From contig CAZBRS010000106.1 of assembly GCA_964494475.1 (NCBI GenBank), forward strand, positions 1-10,163: DNA of 10,163 nt. Reading direction: 5' to 3'. A program made the position numbers and the translations under genes. The stretch is from CAZBRS01 sp964494475 (GTDB lineage: Bacteria; Myxococcota_A; UBA9042; CAZBRS01). This document shows, piece by piece, positions 6,701-10,163 of the stretch. The notes under the pieces are model-generated. The model did not search any database. It saw only the letters and a program-made list of their open reading frames with translations, and was not told the origin of the DNA. Each line of letters opens with the position of its first letter. Positions within the stretch are counted from its first letter, which is position 1.

Positions 6701-7368
6701 AGCTCCCGCGACACCAGCGCCGCCGCGTCGTGCTCCAGCGCCCGGTCCAGCGCCTCGACGTCCCGCCGCGCCGCCGCCGCGGCCTCCCGCTGGCGCCGGA
6801 GCCCCGCGAGCCCGGCCGCCGCGAGCTCGAGCTCCTCCTGACGGACGCGCGCGTCCTGAGCGTGCGCGCGCCGCGCCACGACCTCCTTGCTCTCGGCGCG
6901 CCCCGCCGCGCCCGACACGCGGAAGCCGAGGTCCTCGGCAGCCCCCGCCAGGTCGAAGCCACCCTGGCTCTCGGTGACGATCGTCCGGGCGAAGCCCGCG
7001 TCGTCGGCCGCGATCAGCTCGTGCAACGCCAGCCGGTAGCGGTCGCGCTGCTCGGGCGCGCTGGCCTGGGGGGCCGGCGCGGGCGCCCCGTCGCGCGTGC
7101 AGGTCAGGCTGCCGGCGTCGAGGTCGACCCGCCAACGGACCGTCCCCTCGACGAGCTGCCCGGACAGGGTCGGCCGCTCGAGCTTCGTGCGCCCCGGCCA
7201 CAGCAGCTCCTGGATGGCCCGCGCGGTGGTGGTCTTGCCCGAACCGTTGGGGCCGTGCACCAGGTTGACGCCCGGCGCCAGGTCCTCCAGCACGAAGCCC
7301 TCGCCGCGCCGGATGCCGAGCACCCGATCGACCTCGATCCGCTCGAACCGCAAGGCGGTCTTGCTCAT
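3760..7368 (-). CDS. SbcC/YhaN-like AAA ATPase with internal membrane hairpin
   Basis: 1202 residues. The N-terminal ATPase half has Walker A GPNGSGKT at residues 39-46. Long Ala/Glu/Arg/Leu-rich coiled-coil arms follow, broken at about 410-455 by two hydrophobic helices. The C-terminal ATPase half has the signature LSVGE (842-846), Walker B LPLLLDE (867-873) and the H-loop His907 in TAQHDE. The arm tip has no CxxC zinc hook; the membrane hairpin takes its place, as in YhaN-type proteins. About 260 residues after the ATPase core form an extra helical region containing LLDLGVVTWGQL and a repeat-derived insert (about 1022-1066). Starts within an ATGA overlap with the SbcD-like gene (7365-7368), with GAGG eight bases upstream. 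The pair should act on DNA ends, with the ATPase gating the partner nuclease. YhaN-type is preferred over classical SbcC because of the hairpin. Confidence 0.9.
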   Translation of the reverse strand: MSKTALRFERIEVDRVLGIRRGEGFVLEDLAPGVNLVHGPNGSGKTTTARAIQELLWPGRTKLERPTLSGQLVEGTVRWRVDLDAGSLTCTRDGAPAPAPQASAPEQRDRYRLALHELIAADDAGFARTIVTESQGGFDLAGAAEDLGFRVSGAAGRAESKEVVARRAHAQDARVRQEELELAAAGLAGLRRQREAAAAARRDVEALDRALEHDAAALVSRELAARLAALPPELERLRGDERERLDVQDGQRRKLEQTQGDARLQAEGARREVAGTGLPTGGVDAQVLRELRAVQRRAQDHEAALAHLRRELGEASSDEQETRRRLCTVVPPERLAALQTLRLADLGDLARQADRVRARDAVLEEHRRWLEAHEPASAEGHDEDRLRSGVAALHEWLGSATDGAAPPARSAGVGLVASLALVVLGLVLAAAVHVAWAVASLLGAALVGLELALRRRRAGALPVGTDPRAVHRQSFEATRLPAPERWEAGAVQDCLRALVRALAALEHEKERAKRARELQAERAALVAEQEALAAVKRDVEARLGLELRLDAEWLPLFAETLGRWQRSADALRAAERELARVESERTGLLAQVAAGLAAFGYPAPGEAAVAGANLDDLEARRERRNRAWDQVDELERRVRDEYAPALERLSAERAALLARVGLQAGQEDVLDGWLALLPERGRLVRGLAEQEALRDGHARALAGRPELLVLDRAELQASRVRAEELAGRLEALVHEIGSVEARVEDAKLGFDLTDALAALGEAEERLETARDKSAQAAVGAAIVDWVRTTALERSRPQVFRRAQELLLAFTRGALVLELDDQAAEPRFLARQGQEAPRPVDQLSVGERVQLLIAVRLAFLEQDETVRLPLLLDEALGTSDDARAGAIIEAVKALAASGRQVFYFTAQHDEVGKWRAALGAELPHRIYDLAELRRLPGRGGAPLPVSAVPRPVVPAPDGLDYAAYGARLGVRALDPRTPRLDGLHLWHVLDDAATLHRLLDLGVVTWGQLRALLEHGGAGVLGACSALDRNAMETPVASSTPAVQPFENKTDRLPASLPGGVPPDPLDAADQVLPRALPVARAIQAAFEAWQRGRGLPVDRAALQDSGAVSGTFLDRVAALAAETSGDARALLERLEGGALKGWRQAATLALREHLEEQGYLATEAPLAPADLRVHVLAAVADDLRTGRLPRERLDQVLAAVGA
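4182..4199. repeat. Strong GC hairpin beside the 105-bp repeat element
   Basis: CTGGGGGC-AC-GCCCCCAG, a perfect 8-bp stem, lies eight bases from the left end of the inverted-repeat unit at 4208-4312 and within the coding sequence (encoding GGVPPDP). Such compact GC hairpins are typical of REP-like dispersed repeats. It may belong to the same element. Confidence 0.6.
4208..4312. repeat. 105-bp inverted-repeat-bounded element inside the SbcC-like gene (copy 1)
   Basis: The ends are perfect 13-bp inverted repeats: GCTGGGAGCCTGT (4208-4220) and ACAGGCTCCCAGC (4300-4312). The unit is 105 bp (35 codons) and stays open in the host frame on the minus strand. Its GC content is about 63%, below the surrounding gene, with an AT-richer stretch TCTTGTTTTCGAATGG (4223-4238). 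ACG flanks it at 4206-4208 and 4313-4315, a possible but unconvincing 3-bp target duplication. Part of it (4260-4305) matches the second copy at 7574-7619. There is no transposase, so it would have to be moved by another protein, as MITEs, REP elements or Rickettsia palindromic elements are. Confidence 0.75.
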
Positions 7369-8714
7369 GATGCGGACCTCGCGAGGAGGGTGAGCAGCGC
7401 GCTGGCTTGGACGCGGACCACCTCACGCACGCGCTCGTCGGTGACCGGAGGCCGGTCCAGGGCCAGGAACTCCCGGGCGCCCTCGACACGCTCCAGCGCC
7501 TGCCGGGCGCTCCGGAGCAGCAGCCGCGTCTCGTCGGAGACGTCGGGGCGCGCCGGCACCGTGGGTGCCGGGGTCGCCACGGGAGTCGCCCCGACAGTCG
7601 GGTCCAGTGCGTCACAGGCCCTGAGCTCGAGCAGGAGGCGCGCCACCGCCCCCAGCGCGGTGGTCGTGCGGGCATGCGCCTCGAGATCGAGCTTCGGCGT
7701 GGTCTCGACCCGCAGGTCGTCGAGCACCAGGGTGGCGCGACCCGCGGGCAGCGACAGATCCTGTCGCAGGCGCCCGGCCACGTCGCGCACCCGGTCCGAG
7801 AGGGGGCTCGCGCCCACCAGCCGAAGCCGCAGGCTCACGTGGGCCAGGGCGTCACCCGCGCGGCCGGCGATGTCCGCTGCGCGCGCGCGCAGAAAGTCGA
7901 GCACCAGGGCCTCGAGCGCCGGTTCGTCGGCGGCGCCGCTCACGTCGAGCGCGGCCTCGTGGTACCATGCCGCCGAGAGGGGGCGCTGCACCGGCAAGGC
8001 CAGACGCGAGCCCTCGACCTCGGCGATCCAGGGGCCGTGCGGCCCGGTCTCGCCCGGATCGAGGGCCTGGGGCGAGCCCGGCATCAGCACCCAGGGGCGC
8101 CCCACCGCCGCCTCGAGCCGGGGCGCGTGGATGTGCCCCAGCAGCCACGCCCGGGGTGGCAGCGCTTGCAGCCGCGCCAGGTCGAGGGGCCCGTACGTGC
8201 TGGTGCCCACGCCCAGGTCGCCGTGCACGAGCCCCAGGGTCGGCACGTCGGGGTCGGGGGGCAGGGCGTAGCTGTCGAGGGGGCTCGCGCGCACGACGGC
8301 CTGGGGAAAGGACCAGCCGTCGACGTTCAGCCAGGCGCGCCCCTCGTGGGTCAGGGTGCGGCGCTCCCACGTGCCACCCCGCCCCAGCAGGGCGAAGTGC
8401 TCGCGGGGCAACTGGTCGGCCAGGCGGCCGAGCACGGCGTGATCGTGGTTGCCGGCCACCGCCACCACGGGGATGCCCGCCCCGGCCAGCCGGTTCACCC
8501 CGGCCTCCAGGGGCCCGATGGCCTCCCAGAAGCGGTTGCTCTCGTCGGCCACGTCGCCCGAGAGCACCACCGCCGAGACCCGCTCGGCCAGCGCCACCTC
8601 GATCAGGCGCGCCCACGCGGTCGCCGCGCGCGCCTCCAACCGCAACTCCGGGGGCAGCCGCGACGACGCCCGGCCCAGGTGCAGATCACCGGTCAGCAGC
8701 AGTCGAAACGCCAT
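7365..8714 (-). CDS. SbcD/YhaO-like metallophosphoesterase (DNA repair exonuclease family)
   Basis: 449 residues. All the metallophosphoesterase motifs are present in order: GDLHLG with Asp10 and His12, GDVAD with Asp54, GNHD with Asn89 and His90, HGDLG with His164, and GHIH with His194 and His196. These ligands bind two metal ions, usually Mn, in SbcD/Mre11/YhaO nucleases. The start at 8714 has GGAGG six bases upstream. The C-terminal third is helical and probably contacts the ATPase; at 366-393 it carries a proline/threonine-rich linker that contains repeat copy 2. First gene of the operon, with a good promoter (8741-8770), and overlapping the ATPase gene by four bases. Expected role: the nuclease subunit processing DNA ends, powered by the downstream ATPase. 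A cAMP-phosphodiesterase-like role is less likely given the partner. Confidence 0.9.
   Translation of the reverse strand: MAFRLLLTGDLHLGRASSRLPPELRLEARAATAWARLIEVALAERVSAVVLSGDVADESNRFWEAIGPLEAGVNRLAGAGIPVVAVAGNHDHAVLGRLADQLPREHFALLGRGGTWERRTLTHEGRAWLNVDGWSFPQAVVRASPLDSYALPPDPDVPTLGLVHGDLGVGTSTYGPLDLARLQALPPRAWLLGHIHAPRLEAAVGRPWVLMPGSPQALDPGETGPHGPWIAEVEGSRLALPVQRPLSAAWYHEAALDVSGAADEPALEALVLDFLRARAADIAGRAGDALAHVSLRLRLVGASPLSDRVRDVAGRLRQDLSLPAGRATLVLDDLRVETTPKLDLEAHARTTTALGAVARLLLELRACDALDPTVGATPVATPAPTVPARPDVSDETRLLLRSARQALERVEGAREFLALDRPPVTDERVREVVRVQASALLTLLARSAS
7553..7571. repeat. Hairpin next to repeat copy 2
   Basis: CCGGCACC-GTG-GGTGCCGG, a perfect 8-bp stem, lies three bases before repeat copy 2. 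This parallels the GC hairpin that accompanies copy 1, although the sequences differ. It lies in coding sequence for the Pro/Thr-rich linker. Confidence 0.4.
7574..7619. repeat. Dispersed in-frame repeat, copy 2, inside the SbcD-like gene
   Basis: Aligned without gaps to 4260-4305, 37 of 46 bases are identical, including the first 14 (TCGCCACGGGAGTC), GGTCCA, TGCG and the final ACAGGC. Both copies lie in the same orientation and are read in the same codon phase, giving ACDALDPTVGATPVA here and ACSALDRNAMETPVA in the ATPase. The central variable part here forms its own small palindrome, CCCGAC-A-GTCGGG (7590-7602). The long 13-bp end repeats seen in copy 1 are not visible, so this copy is partial or older. 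Confidence 0.7.
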
Positions 8715-8740
8715 TCCCCACCTCCGTCGCCGGTGGGTCG

Positions 8741-8770
8741 ACTATGGACGGCAGCGAGCGCGCCTGTCAA
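8741..8770 (-). promoter_or_regulatory. Sigma-70-like promoter of the SbcD-SbcC-like operon
   Basis: On the minus strand: a perfect -35 TTGACA (8770-8765), an 18-bp spacer and -10 CATAGT (8746-8741, four of six). Transcription would begin near 8733, giving a leader of about 20 bases that contains the GGAGG site before the start codon at 8714. Confidence 0.6.
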
Positions 8771-8802
8771 AGGCCAACCGACGGGCGAACCCGCGCTCGA
8801 AC

Positions 8803-8830
8803 GTGACGGGAGCGTGACACGCGAGTGACA
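8803..8830 (+). promoter_or_regulatory. Triple GTGAC direct repeat with 11-bp period (Pho-box-like)
   Basis: GTGAC begins at 8803, 8814 and 8825, exactly 11 bp apart, upstream of the secreted phosphoesterase. The last unit, GTGACA, doubles as the -35 box of that gene. Direct repeats at one helical turn overlapping -35 are how PhoB/PhoP-type response regulators bind. Read on the minus strand, the units are TGTCAC, TGTCAC and CGTCAC, resembling the TGTCA core of the enterobacterial Pho box. Assignment to PhoB is inference. Confidence 0.5.
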
Positions 8831-8853
8831 ATTGGGCGACGCGCGGCTACCCT
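8825..8853 (+). promoter_or_regulatory. Promoter of the phosphoesterase lipoprotein gene
   Basis: -35 GTGACA (8825-8830, five of six), a 17-bp spacer and -10 TACCCT (8848-8853, three of six). The weak -10 together with repeats over -35 suggests activator dependence. Confidence 0.45.
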
Positions 8854-8895
8854 ACGCCGGACCAGGCCGCGGCGAGGCCGCGAGGAGGAGGGAGC

Positions 8896-10163
8896 ATGCG
8901 AAGACCAGGACGGCTCGGGAGTGCGTGGCTCGTCATCATCGGCGTGGGGGCCGCGGCCTGCGGCACGAACGGCTCGACGTCGGCCGACGCGACGGGCGAC
9001 CCGTCGGCCCCGACGGCCGACGCGCACGAGGCCGCGACGACCCCCGAGGCCGCGCTCGACGTGCCCCCGGAGGCGACGCCGTACACCGAGGCCTTCGAGT
9101 TCGTGAAGGCGCCCTGGCTGCTCAACGTACGGGAAGACGCCGTGACGGTGGCCTGGGAGACCGACGTTCCGCTCACCGCGCCCACCGTCATCGTGACGAC
9201 GGCCGCCGGAGAGCGCGTGGTCACGGGCACCAGCGGCCCCCTCGACCTGTCGCAGGGCCCGCTGGTCGGCAAGCCGCCGACCACGTTCCAGAGCCGCGTG
9301 GCCCTCACGGGGCTCGAGGCCGGCGCCGTGGTCTCGTACGTGGTGAAGAACGCGGCCGGCGACGCGAGCGGCACCTTCCGCACCGCGCCGCCGAAGAACG
9401 CCTCGGCCCACCTGGTGGTCTACGGCGACACGCGCATCGACGAGGACGCCCACCGCCGCGTGGTCGAGGCCATCGCCGCCGAGGCCCCCGACCTGCTGCT
9501 CCACACGGGCGACCTGGTCCACGTGCCCACGAACGACGCCCTGCAGGTGTTCTTCGACGTGCTCTCCCTGCTCTCGGCCGACGTGCCCCTCGCCGCGACC
9601 CTCGGCAACCACGAGACCGACCTCTTCCGAGGCTGGTTCCTCGGCTTCCTCGAGCCCCCGGTCGGGTTCGAGGACGGCACCAACACGGCCTTCGCCTACG
9701 GCCCCGCCTACGTCGTGGTCGTGAACTCGCTGCGCGATCCCACCCGCGACGGCTTCGCCGCCTGGTTCGAAAGCGAGCTCACCCGGGCGCAAGCCTGGCC
9801 CTACCGCTTCGTGATGTTCCACTCCCCGATGCACACCTTCTCGAACCACGCCCCCTGGGAGGAGGGCGTCGAGGTCATCGAGCCGCTGCTGACCAGGCAC
9901 GGCGTCACGGCCGTCTTCGCCGGCCACAACCACTGCTACGAGCGCTTCGAGGTCGACGGCATCCCGCAGCTGACACTGGGCGGCGGCGGCGCCCCGCTCT
10001 ACAACGTGGAGACCAGCCTGGTGCCGGAGGAGGAGCACCTCCTCAAGGCCGACGGCAAGTTCTACCACTACCTGGTGCTCGACCTCACCCCCGAGGCCGC
10101 CACGGCGCGCGTGATGATCGTCGAGCCAGAGAACGTGACGGAGTTCGAGACGTTCACGATGGC
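8896..10163 (+). CDS. Secreted FnIII + calcineurin-like metallophosphoesterase lipoprotein (C-terminus cut by window edge)
   Basis: 422 residues are visible, open to the right edge. The start at 8896 follows a purine-rich ribosome site (GAGGAGGAGGGAG). Residues 1-21 form a signal peptide (basic start, LVIIGVGAAA) ending at Cys22, a lipobox-like AAAC, so it is probably a lipoprotein. An Ala/Thr/Asp/Pro-rich linker spans 23-65. A fibronectin-III-like domain, as found before purple acid phosphatases, covers about 72-165. The phosphoesterase domain has GDTR (Asp178), GDLV (Asp206), GNHE (Asn238, His239), FHSPMH (His309) and GHNH (His344, His346). Metal-site residues are complete. Likely an envelope or periplasmic phosphatase or phosphodiesterase; the substrate is not determinable. 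Its promoter carries Pho-box-like repeats, which would suit phosphate scavenging. Confidence 0.9.
   Translation, partial: MRRPGRLGSAWLVIIGVGAAACGTNGSTSADATGDPSAPTADAHEAATTPEAALDVPPEATPYTEAFEFVKAPWLLNVREDAVTVAWETDVPLTAPTVIVTTAAGERVVTGTSGPLDLSQGPLVGKPPTTFQSRVALTGLEAGAVVSYVVKNAAGDASGTFRTAPPKNASAHLVVYGDTRIDEDAHRRVVEAIAAEAPDLLLHTGDLVHVPTNDALQVFFDVLSLLSADVPLAATLGNHETDLFRGWFLGFLEPPVGFEDGTNTAFAYGPAYVVVVNSLRDPTRDGFAAWFESELTRAQAWPYRFVMFHSPMHTFSNHAPWEEGVEVIEPLLTRHGVTAVFAGHNHCYERFEVDGIPQLTLGGGGAPLYNVETSLVPEEEHLLKADGKFYHYLVLDLTPEAATARVMIVEPENVTEFETFTM

Noticed and set aside
7870..7895. Run of alternating GC (gcgcgcgcgc) as a regulatory or Z-DNA signal
   Set aside because: It lies in coding sequence for an Arg/Ala-rich helix (LRARAAD) and is explained by codon bias.
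3847..8271. A 1474-codon open frame on the plus strand opposite the SbcC-like and SbcD-like genes
   Set aside because: It is antisense to two genes with complete catalytic motifs, and its His/Gln/Arg/Gly-rich composition is the usual shadow of GC-rich coding DNA.
8767..10068. A 433-codon minus-strand frame over the phosphoesterase lipoprotein
   Set aside because: Antisense shadow. The plus strand carries the signal peptide, lipobox and all phosphoesterase motifs.

Overview
The window is GC-rich DNA (above 70% by eye), densely coding, with genes coupled by 4-base ATGA overlaps. It holds no rRNA, tRNA or CRISPR. The base composition, an acidic Ala/Thr/Asp-rich lipoprotein linker and a relic of an AAA_14/DUF4143-type ATPase fit a Myxococcota or other deltaproteobacteria-like genome. 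That placement is inference; there is no taxonomic marker gene.

Layout: (1) a leftward operon, 2391 to <1: a SWIM zinc-finger protein, a MoxR-type AAA+ ATPase, and a DUF2201-type zinc metallopeptidase cut by the window edge. (2) Divergent from it, a WYL-domain regulator (2502-3503); the 110-bp gap between them holds a perfect 7+7 bp palindrome. (3) A short relic (3589-3711) of an AAA_14-type ATPase: promoter-like sequence, two overlapping palindromes and the Walker A motif remain, then an early stop. (4) A second leftward operon (8714 to 3760): an SbcD/YhaO-like metallophosphoesterase and a 1202-residue SbcC/YhaN-like ATPase that has a two-helix membrane hairpin in place of a zinc hook. (5) A rightward secreted FnIII + calcineurin-like phosphoesterase lipoprotein, running off the right edge. 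Its promoter carries three GTGAC repeats at exact 11-bp spacing.

How the genes may work together: a MoxR ATPase with a metallopeptidase/VWA-like partner and a SWIM protein suggests a chaperone-like remodelling module, probably controlled by the adjacent WYL protein. The SbcD/SbcC-like pair should act as a nuclease-ATPase on DNA ends. The last gene is probably an envelope phosphatase, possibly phosphate-regulated.

The most unusual signal is a dispersed repeat inside coding sequence. A 46-bp segment occurs in both genes of the SbcDC-like operon, 37/46 identical without gaps and read in the same frame, giving related peptides (ACSALDRNAMETPVA and ACDALDPTVGATPVA). The copy in the ATPase gene is part of a 105-bp (35-codon) unit bounded by perfect 13-bp inverted repeats, next to a strong GC hairpin. 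It looks like a small mobile element that inserts without breaking the frame.
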